A DNA stretch of 64,000 bases from Gemmatimonadales bacterium (GTDB lineage: Bacteria > Krumholzibacteriota > Krumholzibacteriia > LZORAL124-64-63): NCBI GenBank assembly GCA_019038745.1, contig JAHOYV010000014.1, positions 1-64,000 of the forward strand, read 5' to 3'. Of the stretch, positions 47,597 to 59,139 are shown in pieces; within the stretch, counting starts at the first letter, position 1; the number at the start of each line of letters is the position of its first letter. The translations under genes were made by a program, and so were the position numbers. The notes below the pieces were generated by a model. The model was not told the DNA's origin, did no database searches, and saw nothing but the letters and a program-made list of their open reading frames with translations.

Positions 47597-48106
47597 ATGG
47601 AAATGGTCATCCCGAAAATACCGCAGTTGATCACCCAGGTGATCGGCTTCCTCATTTTCGTCTGGATTCTGCGCAAGTATGCGTGGGGCCCGATTCTCGA
47701 CATGCTGGACGAGCGCCGCGGCAAGATCGACGGTGACTACCAGGCGGCAGAGAAGAATCTGGCCGAGTCCGAGGAGCTGCGGGGCGAATTCGAGCTCAAG
47801 CTGACAGACATCAAGGTCATTGAGCGGGAGAAAGTTCAGGAAGCGGTCAAGCGGGGCGAGGAGATGGCGGGCGGCATTGTGGGCAAGGCCCGTGAGCAGG
47901 CCGAGGACTCCCGGACCAAGGCCGAGCAGGATATCGAGATTGAGACCCAAAAAGCCCAGCTCGGGCTGCGCGACTCGGTGGTCAATCTCGCCATCGGGGC
48001 GGCGGAGAAGGTCATCGGCGAGCGGATGGACAACGAACTGCACCGCAAGCTGATCCAGGAATACATCGACAATCTGCCGCAGCCCGGGGAGTCGCCCAAT
48101 GCGTGA
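47597..48106 (+). CDS. atpF: F1Fo ATP synthase subunit b
   Basis: 169 residues. N-terminal membrane helix (IPQLITQVIGFLIFVWILRKYAWGPILDMLDERR) followed by a long charged coiled coil (about 40-155), the peripheral stalk. It overlaps atpH by eight bases. Ordinary length for a single-b system; no b' paralogue is present. Confidence 0.95.
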   Translation: MEMVIPKIPQLITQVIGFLIFVWILRKYAWGPILDMLDERRGKIDGDYQAAEKNLAESEELRGEFELKLTDIKVIEREKVQEAVKRGEEMAGGIVGKAREQAEDSRTKAEQDIEIETQKAQLGLRDSVVNLAIGAAEKVIGERMDNELHRKLIQEYIDNLPQPGESPNA

Positions 48107-48647
48107 TCGCAAAGTAGCGGTGCGTTATGCGGGGGCCTTGCTGACCTCGGCCAAAGCCGAGGGCGTTTTGAATGATGTGGCCGAATCTTTCGCGGCGGTC
48201 CTGAACGTTTTGAACGCCAACAAGGATCTGGGCATTTTTCTCCACAGCCCACAGGTAAGAACCCAAGAGAAGAAGGAACTCCTGAACAAGGTGTTCAGCG
48301 GCAACATCGAGTCGGTTCTGCTGCGCTTCTTCTACTTGTTGATAGACAAGAAGCGAATCGAGAACATCCTGGATATCGGCGAGGAGTTCGCCGATCAGGT
48401 GGAGAAGGACCAGGGCGTGGTTCGCGCCCGGGTCGTGACCGCCATCGAGTTGCCTGCGGATTTGGCCGAGTTGCTGCAAGGCAAGCTGACCAACCTGACC
48501 GGCGCCCGGGTTATCCTGGAAAATAAAATTGATCCGGCCGTGGTCGGGGGCGTGTGCGTGACTTTGGGGGACAAGATCCTCGACGGCACTGTGCGCGCGA
48601 ATCTCGACTCACTGCGCAAGAAGCTGGAAAAGGCCCAGGTGCGCTGA
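48099..48647 (+). CDS. atpH: F1Fo ATP synthase subunit delta
   Basis: 182 residues of the delta/OSCP family: N-terminal VRYAGALLTSAKAEGVLNDVA, middle ENILDIGEEFADQVEKDQGVVRARVVTA, and C-terminal INPxVVGG-like signature KIDPAVVGGVCVTLGDKILDGTV. It joins the b stalk to the alpha3beta3 head. It overlaps the end of atpF. Confidence 0.95.
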   Translation: MRDRKVAVRYAGALLTSAKAEGVLNDVAESFAAVLNVLNANKDLGIFLHSPQVRTQEKKELLNKVFSGNIESVLLRFFYLLIDKKRIENILDIGEEFADQVEKDQGVVRARVVTAIELPADLAELLQGKLTNLTGARVILENKIDPAVVGGVCVTLGDKILDGTVRANLDSLRKKLEKAQVR

Positions 48648-48723
48648 TCGAATGGATTTTGCGTCTCTGGACTGATGTGAATGGAAGGCGAATTTTCGCC
48701 GGACTCAAACGAGGAGATGGGCA

Positions 48724-50229
48724 TTGAAACTTAGGCCTGAGGAGATCAGCTCGGTACTTAGCCAGGAGCTGAACAGTTACGACCGCGACCTCGAGGTCGA
48801 GAGCGTCGGTACGATCCTTCAGGTGGGCGATGGCATCGCCCGCGTATACGGCCTGCGGGATGTGATGGCCGGCGAGATGGTGCAGTTTCCGGGAGATATC
48901 TTCGGCATGGTGTTGAACCTCGAAGAAGACTCCGTGGGCGTTGCCATTCTCGGTGAGGACACGCACATCAAGGAAGGCGATCAGGTCACCAGGACCGGTA
49001 CGATCGCCTCGGTTCCGGTTGGTGACGGCGTCGTGGGTCGTGTGCTGAACGCCGTGGGTCAGCCCATCGACGGCGAGGGGCCGGTGCCCAGCACCGAGAC
49101 CCGGAGTATCGAACTGAAGGCGCCGGGCGTGACGGCGCGTCAACCGGTGGGCCAACCCCTGATGACCGGGCTCAAGTCCATCGATTCAATGATCCCCATT
49201 GGTCGCGGCCAACGCGAACTGATCATCGGCGATCGAGGCACCGGCAAGACCGCCATCGCCATCGACGCGATCATCAACCAGAAGGGCAAGGGCGTTCACT
49301 GTTTCTATGTGGCCATCGGCCAGAAGCAGTCCACCGTTGCCGGCGTGCACAAGAAGCTGAAGGAACACGGCGCGATGGAATTCACCACCATCATCGCCGC
49401 CAGCGCCAGCGAGCCTGCTCCGCTGCTCTTCCTCGCGCCCTACACCGGCTGCACCATGGCCGAGCATGTGATGTGGCAAGGCAAGGACACGCTGGTCGTT
49501 TACGACGATCTTTCCAAGCAGGCCAACGCCTATCGTCAAATGTCCCTGTTGCTGCGTCGTCCTCCCGGACGCGAAGCTTTCCCGGGTGACGTATTCTATC
49601 TACACAGCCGGTTGCTCGAGCGTTCGGTTAAGCTTTCCGACGAAAACGGCGGCGGGTCCCTGACCGCTCTGCCGATCATCGAAACACAGGCCAGCGATGT
49701 GTCGGCCTATATCCCAACCAACGTGATCTCCATCACCGATGGGCAGATTTTCCTGGAGAACGACTTGTTCTACCAGGGCATCCGTCCTGCGGTGAACGTG
49801 GGTATCTCGGTCTCCCGTGTGGGTGGCGCCGCGCAGACCAAAGCCATGAAGAAGGTGGCCGGTTCGCTGCGCCTGGACCTGGCCCAGTTCCGCGAACTGC
49901 AGGCTTTTGCCCAGTTCGGCAGCGACCTGGACAAAGCCACGCAACGCCAGCTCACACGAGGCGAGCGCATGGTCGAGATCCTCAAGCAGGACCAATACGT
50001 GCCCATGGCCAATGAAAAACAGGTGGCTATTATCTTTGCCGCCGCCAAGGGTTTTCTGGATGACGTGGCGATCGGGGACGTCAAGGAATGGGAAGTCGAC
50101 TTCCACGCCTTCATGGCCGACAAGCACTCGAATGTGCTGCACGCCATTGCCGAAAGCGGCAAGTTGGAGGATCAGACCGTCGAGGATCTGACCCACGCGA
50201 TCAAGGAATTCATCGCCGGACGACAGTAG
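48724..50229 (+). CDS. atpA: F1Fo ATP synthase subunit alpha
   Basis: 501 residues. P-loop [10 protein letters not shown] (about 170), arginine-finger region [45 protein letters not shown] start at 48724 with GAGGAG eight bases upstream; the in-frame ATG options nearby give immediate stops in other frames. Normal length; forms the catalytic head with beta. Confidence 0.97.
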   Translation: MKLRPEEISSVLSQELNSYDRDLEVESVGTILQVGDGIARVYGLRDVMAGEMVQFPGDIFGMVLNLEEDSVGVAILGEDTHIKEGDQVTRTGTIASVPVGDGVVGRVLNAVGQPIDGEGPVPSTETRSIELKAPGVTARQPVGQPLMTGLKSIDSMIPIGRGQRELIIGDRGTGKTAIAIDAIINQKGKGVHCFYVAIGQKQSTVAGVHKKLKEHGAMEFTTIIAASASEPAPLLFLAPYTGCTMAEHVMWQGKDTLVVYDDLSKQANAYRQMSLLLRRPPGREAFPGDVFYLHSRLLERSVKLSDENGGGSLTALPIIETQASDVSAYIPTNVISITDGQIFLENDLFYQGIRPAVNVGISVSRVGGAAQTKAMKKVAGSLRLDLAQFRELQAFAQFGSDLDKATQRQLTRGERMVEILKQDQYVPMANEKQVAIIFAAAKGFLDDVAIGDVKEWEVDFHAFMADKHSNVLHAIAESGKLEDQTVEDLTHAIKEFIAGRQ

Positions 50230-50297
50230 TCGCCTGACCGGGACCGCGGGCGAGCAGCGCTCTGCGGCCGCACCGATAAAGGACCAGGAGGTAACCC

Positions 50298-52626
<2,329 letters not shown>

Positions 52627-52629
52627 CCC

Positions 52630-53037
52630 ATGGCCAAGTCCTTCAAAGTGGTGATCGTCACCCCGGACAAGACAGCCTTCGAAGGCGACGCGGTGTCTGC
52701 GGTTATTCCGGGCCTGGCCGGCTACATCGGGATCTGGGCGAATCACGCCCCGTTGGTCGCCGCGACCGTGCCTGGGGTGGTATCCCTTCGAACCGATGAC
52801 GCCGGGAGTAGTCATGATCTGGCCGTCGGCACCGGCTTCGTGGAAGTCAGCGACAACGTTGTGAATTTGATGGTCGACACCTGCGAAGAGGCCGGTGAGA
52901 TTGATGTTGAGCGTGCAAAGAAGGCCCTGGAGAGGGCCCGTAGCCGCTTGCAGGGAATGGAAAAGGATTTGGATCGGGAGCGAGCCCGTCTGGCTGTCAG
53001 CCGGGCCCAGGCCAGGGTGCAGGCGATTGGAAAATAA
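52630..53037 (+). CDS. atpC: F1Fo ATP synthase subunit epsilon
   Basis: 135 residues: N-terminal beta-sandwich (VVIVTPDKTAFEGDAVSAVIPGLAGYIGIWANHAPLV) and C-terminal helical hairpin (AKKALERARSRLQGMEKDLDRERARLAVSRAQARVQ), the inhibitory element. It is the last gene of the operon, followed after 24 bases by a rho-independent terminator. Confidence 0.95.
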   Translation: MAKSFKVVIVTPDKTAFEGDAVSAVIPGLAGYIGIWANHAPLVAATVPGVVSLRTDDAGSSHDLAVGTGFVEVSDNVVNLMVDTCEEAGEIDVERAKKALERARSRLQGMEKDLDRERARLAVSRAQARVQAIGK

Positions 53038-53061
53038 TTTAGTTACAACTCAAGAATCCGG

Positions 53062-53095
53062 AAAACCCGCCAGGCGACGCCGAGCGGGTTTTTCT
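53062..53095 (+). terminator. Rho-independent terminator of the atp operon
   Basis: AAAACCCGC (53062-53070), 13-nt loop with a small inner stem, GCGGGTTTT (53084-53092) and continuing T's. It lies inside the longest upstream open frame of the next gene, which supports a later start for that gene. Confidence 0.85.
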
Positions 53096-53113
53096 CTAAT
53101 TTGTTCAACCGGA

Positions 53114-56092
53114 TTGAACCGGTTTGTGACTGCTCTGGCCGTAACGTGGACCTTGTTCATGGCGGCTCTCCCCATGACCGGAAATGCCCAATTTCCCAAA
53201 AACCTGGAAAAGGACAAGGACCTCGACCCGGTAACCCTTCACCTCAAATGGAAGCACGGCTTCCAGTTTGCCGGTTACTATGCGGCGTTGGAACAAGGGT
53301 ATTATCGGGAAGAAGGACTGGACGTTACAATCAATCCTGCCTCGGAAGGGTTTGAGGCTATAAACACGGTTTTGGCGGGAGACGCCCAATATGGGGTGTG
53401 GGATGCCGATCTCCTGCACGAGCGCATTAAGGGAAGCCCTGTTGTCGTCCTGGCCGTAATCTTTCAGCACTCGCCCTATGTTATTTTGTCCCGCAAGGAC
53501 CGCGGCATTCGGGCTCCCTCCGACCTGGCCGGGTGCGCGATAATGGTGGCGGGAAAACAGGGGGAAGCCCAGTTAAAAGCGGTTCTTGTTCGCGAAGGAC
53601 TGCCGCTTGCTTTGGTTGATATTGTTCCCCATACCTGGAGCATAGACGACCTCATCGACGGCAAAGTCGACGCAGCCATGGAATATATTACCGATGAACC
53701 GAACCGGCTGCGAATGCGAGGCGTGGAACCGGCCATAATACGGCCGATCGACTACGGGATCGATTTTTACGGGGACTGCCTTTTTACAACCGAGGAGGAG
53801 ATCAAGCGGAATCCCCAGCGCACGAAGGCTTTTCGGCGAGCAAGTCTCAAGGGCTGGGAATATGCCATAAACCATATTGACGAACTTGTGAAACTTATCT
53901 TGGCCCTGCCCGGCGTCCAGGAAAACGGACTCACCGCCAAGCATTTGCAGTATGAATCGGAACAAATGCAACCGTTGATTCAGCCGACCCTTATCGAAAT
54001 AGGCCACAGCAATCCCGGCCGCTGGAAACACATGGCTGACACCTACGTCAGTCTGGGGATGATGGAGCCCGGTTACTCCCTGGAGGGATTTGTCTACGAA
54101 CCCAACCCTCCGGATGATAAGCGCTGGTTATACGCGCTCTTGGGTAGTCTGGCGGGAGTGGCATTGGTACTCATTCTGGCGTGGGGCTGGAGTCGACAAA
54201 TACGGCGGGCGGTAGTGCGCCGGACCCGGGAATTGCACGAGAGTGAGAAGCGGTTCAAGCAACTGGCCAATGCTACCTGGGAAGCCATTGTTGTTCACGA
54301 AAAAGGCATCGTCCTGGAGGCGAATGACCAGTATTTCGAAATGTTTGGTTACCAAAGAGAAGAATTGATTGGCCAGGATGGGATTTCAAGGACCTCGACC
54401 CCGGAGTCGAGCGAGGCCATCCGTAAGCAGGTGGCAGAAGGCAACACCGGGCCCTACGAGGCCACCGGAAAGAAGAAAAACGGCGAAGAGTTCCCCATGG
54501 AACTCCGCGTCCGGATGATGGATTACCATGGTCGGCAGGTGAGGGTGGTAGCCATCCGGGATTTGACGGACCGGATGAGGGCAGAGGAGGCGCTGTTGCT
54601 TCTGGGAGCTGCAATTGAACAGGCAGCGGAAGCCATCGTGATCACCGATGTCGAGGGGATAATCCAGTACGCGAATCCCGCCTTCAAACAGATCACGGGT
54701 TATTCGACAGATGAAGCCATAGGGCAGAATCCCCGAATTCTAAAGAGCGGAGAACATGACAAGGCCTTTTATGAATCGATGTGGGATACCCTCAAACGAG
54801 GTGAAACGTGGAGCGGCCAGCTCATCAACAAGAAGAAGGACGGCACTCTTTTTACCGAGGAGGCCGTTATTTCGCCGGTACTTGACGGATCGGGCAGGAC
54901 CGTCAATTACGTGGCGGTAAAACATGATATTACCGGGAAGGTCAAACTAGAGGAACAACTTCGTCAGGCCCAGAAGATGGAAGCGGTCGGACAGTTGGCC
55001 GGCGGAATCGCGCACGATTTCAACAACCTGCTGCAGGTGATCAACGGTTGTTCCGAATTGGTGCTCGAAAGTTTGGACGAAAAGAGCGACAGCTATGCAA
55101 GTGTTGGAGATATAGCCAAGGCTGGCGCTCGTGCAGCGACGTTGGTGGGCCAACTGTTGGCTTTCAGCCGCAGACAGGTGCTCGATATCAAGGACGTCAA
55201 CCTGAACGACGTTATTGCGGACCTGATGAAGATGATCCGGCGCATGATCGGCGAACACATTACCCTTGAAACAGTGGCCGGCCCCGACCTCGGAACAGTA
55301 CATGCGGACGCGGGTCAAATTGAACAGATCCTGATGAACCTGTGTGTAAACGCTCGCGACGCCATGCCCGATGGCGGCACCATCACCATTGAAACAGAGA
55401 ATGTTTACGTTGGCCCTGAGTTTGTCGCGTCAAGCCCGGATTTACTTTCCGGTCGCTACGTGCTTTTAAGCGTGACCGACACGGGATGCGGCATCGACAA
55501 GGCAGTGTGCGCCAATATTTTTGAACCGTTCTACACGACAAAAAACGTAGGGGAAGGCACCGGGCTGGGACTCTCAACCGTTTACGGACTGGTCAAACAG
55601 CATGAGGGCGAGGTCAAGGTCTACAGCGAAGTCGGTAAGGGAACGACCTTCAAGATTTATCTACCGATGGCCTCACGTACGGCCGGTTCAGTGAGTAGCA
55701 AGATCAAAAGCTCCGCCCCGGGTGGAACCGAAACCATCCTGTTGGCTGAGGATGATGAGATGGTCCTCCACCTGGCTCGAATCATTTTGGAGCAGGCAGG
55801 ATATACGGTTTTGACCGCCACGGATGGCGAGGAGGCACTGTTGGTATTGGCTGATCGTGCCCAGACGGTGGATCTGGTACTGCTCGACGTGATAATGCCC
55901 AGGCTGGGGGGAAAGGCCGTCTTCCAAAAAATGTGCTCCACGAAACATGAACTCCGCTACCTTTTTGCCAGCGGTTACAGCATGAACGCGGTTCACACAA
56001 ACTTCATCCTCGATGAAGGATTGCAACTCATTCAGAAGCCTTACAGCAGGGATGAATTGTTGCGTCGGGTTCGTGGGGCTCTTGACGAATGA
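53114..56092 (+). CDS. Hybrid sensor histidine kinase with NMT1/THI5-like periplasmic binding domain
   Basis: About 992 residues. Signal peptide (LNRFVTALAVTWTLFMAALP, cleaved near GNA), periplasmic NMT1/THI5-like solute-binding domain (VTLHLKWKHGFQFAGYYAALEQGYY onward, ~300 residues), membrane helix (WLYALLGSLAGVALVLILAWGW), two PAS domains (second: GAAIEQAAEAIVITDVEG), HisKA (GGIAHDFNNLL), HATPase (NLCVNARDAMPDGG, GTGLGLST) and a receiver domain with phospho-acceptor Asp in LLLDVIMP. It probably senses a small ligand of THI5/taurine/nitrate type. TTG 53114 is chosen for the signal peptide; GTG 53126 is possible. Confidence 0.88.
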   Translation: MNRFVTALAVTWTLFMAALPMTGNAQFPKNLEKDKDLDPVTLHLKWKHGFQFAGYYAALEQGYYREEGLDVTINPASEGFEAINTVLAGDAQYGVWDADLLHERIKGSPVVVLAVIFQHSPYVILSRKDRGIRAPSDLAGCAIMVAGKQGEAQLKAVLVREGLPLALVDIVPHTWSIDDLIDGKVDAAMEYITDEPNRLRMRGVEPAIIRPIDYGIDFYGDCLFTTEEEIKRNPQRTKAFRRASLKGWEYAINHIDELVKLILALPGVQENGLTAKHLQYESEQMQPLIQPTLIEIGHSNPGRWKHMADTYVSLGMMEPGYSLEGFVYEPNPPDDKRWLYALLGSLAGVALVLILAWGWSRQIRRAVVRRTRELHESEKRFKQLANATWEAIVVHEKGIVLEANDQYFEMFGYQREELIGQDGISRTSTPESSEAIRKQVAEGNTGPYEATGKKKNGEEFPMELRVRMMDYHGRQVRVVAIRDLTDRMRAEEALLLLGAAIEQAAEAIVITDVEGIIQYANPAFKQITGYSTDEAIGQNPRILKSGEHDKAFYESMWDTLKRGETWSGQLINKKKDGTLFTEEAVISPVLDGSGRTVNYVAVKHDITGKVKLEEQLRQAQKMEAVGQLAGGIAHDFNNLLQVINGCSELVLESLDEKSDSYASVGDIAKAGARAATLVGQLLAFSRRQVLDIKDVNLNDVIADLMKMIRRMIGEHITLETVAGPDLGTVHADAGQIEQILMNLCVNARDAMPDGGTITIETENVYVGPEFVASSPDLLSGRYVLLSVTDTGCGIDKAVCANIFEPFYTTKNVGEGTGLGLSTVYGLVKQHEGEVKVYSEVGKGTTFKIYLPMASRTAGSVSSKIKSSAPGGTETILLAEDDEMVLHLARIILEQAGYTVLTATDGEEALLVLADRAQTVDLVLLDVIMPRLGGKAVFQKMCSTKHELRYLFASGYSMNAVHTNFILDEGLQLIQKPYSRDELLRRVRGALDE

Positions 56093-56095
56093 TTT

Positions 56096-56111
56096 GGGCT
56101 TCCGGAAGCCC
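56096..56111. terminator. Possible convergent terminator palindrome
   Basis: GGGCTTCCGGAAGCCC, a perfect 16-bp palindrome between the convergent hybrid kinase and CHAT genes. There is no U-tract, so termination is uncertain. Confidence 0.3.
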
Positions 56112-56121
56112 CGGCCCACCC

Positions 56122-58914
56122 TCAGTCTGATAATCCACCTACCTTGAGCGACCAGGCCCCCCAACCAAAGGGATGTCGAATTCCGTTCGGCCCGTTCAGA
56201 GCATCGCGCCGCACTTCCGAAAGGGCTTCGGGCAGGGAAAGGCCCTCTTCCTTCCACAGCTGTACAACTTCCTCGGGTTGGAACAAGGGGTTTTCGTCAC
56301 GGATGCGCCAGAATGTCAGTAGCGCGGCACCCGCTCCCGCGTCCAGAAACGCATCGCCCAAACTCGGTGCTGTGATCACTCCGTCCGCAAACGGTGCGCC
56401 ACTGCCGCATCCGGAAAGAACCGCCAGACGGCAGCGGGAAAGATCGGCCGTTCGGATATTGGCGATGTCGAGTGCAGCTTCGTTGGGCAAATGGGGTCCA
56501 TTCGGTGGCGTAAGCGGAATGGTGGTCAGGAACGGCACTTCCGGATTGTGGATCACGTGGCCCAGGAAGTAGATCAACGAGGCTTTGGACCAGGAGGAAG
56601 TGACCGCATTTTTTGTTGCATTGGGCCCAGTCAGAAGTTCACCCGGGTAGATATTCTGAACGGCGGCAATCTCGGGTCCCGCCCCAGCCAGGGAACCCAA
56701 GGAACGGTACCGTCGCGTTAGAACGGGATCAATGTTCGGGCTGGCGATCAACAACCCGACTTCCCCGGGAACGGGAACGGGAGGGACATCCGGATTTCGA
56801 ACCCAGGAAAGATCAACCCGGGCAGCCAGTGGGACGTATTCTTGTTCTCTACCAACGTTCAATGGCGCGAAGGGGATCTGGGACAGGAAGCTTTCACCGC
56901 TGATGAACAGCAGGGAAGGTTTTTCCTGGGAGTGTGAATCCAACAGGAAATCAGGCAGCAACTGGTGAGCCAGCTCGCCCAGTAGGGCAGTCAACCGAGG
57001 TTCGATCACCGCATCCGGGTCACCCGGGTCGGTGGACATGGCCCGCAAGGCGACCCCTACCGATTTACGCAAGTCCGACACGGAATTCGAGAGAGTGTCC
57101 CGCTTCACCGTGCCGTTGCCCACAGTCCAGCGCACAACCCAAGGTTCGCGAACCTGGAACAGCAGGTGAACGGCCTTGCTGCGGTCCAGTCGGTCCATGG
57201 CGCGGGCTGTGATCAGGCGGGCTTCAGCCACGATGCTTGGGTCGGAACTTGTGAAGGGAGCACTGGTTTTCTCCGTCTGTTCTCCCATGACACCCAGATA
57301 GCGCCGCCACATCAGTTCCAATCCATACCCAACTCCTGGATCAGACCCAAAGAGGTCGTGGGACGCCCAGCGCAGGCCGCGAGCCCGGCTCAAGTCAAGA
57401 AAGGCCCCCGCGCCGGCGTCGTTGTCGGTCAGGCGAGCGCCCAGAGCGACCAAACCCTTGGTCAAAGTTTCCGCTGCGGATTGTGGATCGGTCTCGGCCA
57501 GCAACCGGACTCGGAGAGCAAAGTAAGGAATCTGCAGATCGGGAGTCCATTGTACGAGACCCAGGCCTTCAGCGGCGAAACGGTCGAGGTGCACAACGGC
57601 CGAATCGATCCGGCCTTGTTGGAAACAGGTGCGGGCCTTCCAGAAAGGAAGTCGCACCAGCATGTGTCTTATGCCCGCATCCCGGGCGTAGGGTTCGGCG
57701 CGGGACAGGGCGTCGGCAGCCAGTTCCGGCCGGTGGTGATCCAACAGACCCATGATCCAAAAATTTGCAAAAAAACTGGCTTCCTCGAAGGGCTGGGTCA
57801 GGATCTGGTCCCACAGAAAATCGTAGGCGGCATGGGCTTCATCCACTTGTCCTCTAGCCATCAGGGAACGGGCCTTGATCTCTTCAAGGCGAATGAATTG
57901 GAGATTGGTCGAGAATTCGGAGCTCTCTGTTTCCTGGGCCTCGGTCATCAATATCTCCGCGCGGAGTGAAATCTGATCCACCAGGGCCCAGCTCTCCATC
58001 ACGGCGTACATGCGCATCAGGGTGCCCAAGTATGCAAGGCCCTTGGCCGGGCTGCCGTAGTTGCGACAAGCAGCGATGCCGTCTTCGAAAAAACGAACCG
58101 CAGAAGAGTAGTGTCCCAATGAGAATTCCAGATATCCTGTCAGGGCTAGCAGCCGGCCGGTTTGGGCACCAAGGCGCGATTCCCTGGCCAGGGCCAGACC
58201 TCGTTCCAACAACACGCCCGTCGAATCGGTATTCCCTTCGAGGAAGCCCTGCATGATCAAGGAAGCAAGAGCGCCGCAACGGGAGGTCCGCAACTTCCAT
58301 TGCCGGGCATGGGCCAGTCTGGATGTGTACATCTCGCGAGCCAATTCCGGTTGGCCGACCCGGGTCGCCAGGGTTCCCCGGTTTTCCCAGCTTTCGGAGA
58401 CAGCTAGGGCGTATCCGGAAGCGACCAGTTCGTCGTGGATCTCGATCATTCGTTCAAGCCGTTCCCCCGGTGTATAATCAGGAGATGCAAAGACCTCTTC
58501 CTGCTCCTGGGCTGTTTGGATAATTCGTTGAGCCTCTGCGGGTTCAAGACCCATAAAAAAATCAAGCTCCGCTTGAAATTCGGGACAATAATTAAAATCA
58601 GCCAAGGTGGAAGTCACCCGTTGATAGAATGAAAGCAGGGCCTTACGATTCTCGGTGGCGATTGCCGAGTCGGCAAAAACAAGACCCAGGAATTCACTGG
58701 AAATCTGGATAAGGCGATCGCTGCCCAGGTGTTCGGCCAGGGCGTGGAAAACATCCGGATCAGAATCAGACAAGGCCCGGGACTCGGCCTCGGAAAGGAA
58801 AGGGGCCAGCAATTGCAGGTCGGTGAACAGGCTCTTTGACTGGTCCCCACAAGCGGAAAAAGAACTGAGAAACAGAAAACACAAGGCTGAAACAAGAAGT
58901 TGTTTAAAGTTCAT
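56122..58914 (-). CDS. TPR-CHAT putative caspase-like lipoprotein protease
   Basis: 930 residues. Signal with lipobox-like SSFSAC22, so probably an exported lipoprotein. Residues ~30-600 are helical with TPR-like repeats (GRLLALTGYLEFSLGHYSSAVRFFEDGI). The C-terminal CHAT domain (about 650-930) has the His of the catalytic dyad in YFLGHVIHN (His786) and the Cys in AVLSGCGSG (Cys836), ending HPFGWGAWSLKVGG. CHAT proteins are caspase/separase-clan cysteine peptidases; the substrate is unknown. It is divergent from a sigma/anti-sigma pair, with a promoter at 58972-59000. ATG 58914 is chosen over 58926. Confidence 0.87.
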   Translation of the reverse strand: MNFKQLLVSALCFLFLSSFSACGDQSKSLFTDLQLLAPFLSEAESRALSDSDPDVFHALAEHLGSDRLIQISSEFLGLVFADSAIATENRKALLSFYQRVTSTLADFNYCPEFQAELDFFMGLEPAEAQRIIQTAQEQEEVFASPDYTPGERLERMIEIHDELVASGYALAVSESWENRGTLATRVGQPELAREMYTSRLAHARQWKLRTSRCGALASLIMQGFLEGNTDSTGVLLERGLALARESRLGAQTGRLLALTGYLEFSLGHYSSAVRFFEDGIAACRNYGSPAKGLAYLGTLMRMYAVMESWALVDQISLRAEILMTEAQETESSEFSTNLQFIRLEEIKARSLMARGQVDEAHAAYDFLWDQILTQPFEEASFFANFWIMGLLDHHRPELAADALSRAEPYARDAGIRHMLVRLPFWKARTCFQQGRIDSAVVHLDRFAAEGLGLVQWTPDLQIPYFALRVRLLAETDPQSAAETLTKGLVALGARLTDNDAGAGAFLDLSRARGLRWASHDLFGSDPGVGYGLELMWRRYLGVMGEQTEKTSAPFTSSDPSIVAEARLITARAMDRLDRSKAVHLLFQVREPWVVRWTVGNGTVKRDTLSNSVSDLRKSVGVALRAMSTDPGDPDAVIEPRLTALLGELAHQLLPDFLLDSHSQEKPSLLFISGESFLSQIPFAPLNVGREQEYVPLAARVDLSWVRNPDVPPVPVPGEVGLLIASPNIDPVLTRRYRSLGSLAGAGPEIAAVQNIYPGELLTGPNATKNAVTSSWSKASLIYFLGHVIHNPEVPFLTTIPLTPPNGPHLPNEAALDIANIRTADLSRCRLAVLSGCGSGAPFADGVITAPSLGDAFLDAGAGAALLTFWRIRDENPLFQPEEVVQLWKEEGLSLPEALSEVRRDALNGPNGIRHPFGWGAWSLKVGGLSD

Positions 58915-58971
58915 GATCCCGTCCACGAGAAAAAATCAACCCAATCGTCACATACGATTTCACCACGGCGG

Positions 58972-59000
58972 ATTGTCCCCTGTGATCGACACCAAGTCAA
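58972..59000 (-). promoter_or_regulatory. Sigma-70 promoter for the TPR-CHAT gene
   Basis: On the minus strand TTGACT (59000-58995), 17-nt spacer, GACAAT (58977-58972), 58 bases before the ATG. An 8-bp inverted repeat TCCCCTGT/ACAGGGGA spans the divergent region (58976-58983 and about 59050-59057). Confidence 0.5.
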
Positions 59001-59042
59001 CCGGCTCGATGGCCGGCGGTTGATCGATCGCGGAGTTCTCAG

Positions 59043-59072
59043 TTGCCCGGACAGGGGATCGCCACCTATTCT
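59043..59072 (+). promoter_or_regulatory. Candidate promoter for the sigma/anti-sigma pair
   Basis: TTGCCC (59043-59048), 18-nt spacer, TATTCT (59067-59072). Weaker than the divergent promoter. Confidence 0.32.
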
Positions 59073-59139
59073 TTACCAAGGACAACCAGCATCCTTTGCT
59101 TATTAATTCATCACATGAATCCGCTCCGGGAGACAGCAA

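Noticed and set aside
52895-53113. Long N-terminal extension of the hybrid kinase frame
   Set aside because: It runs through atpC and across a strong terminator; the signal peptide starts after it.
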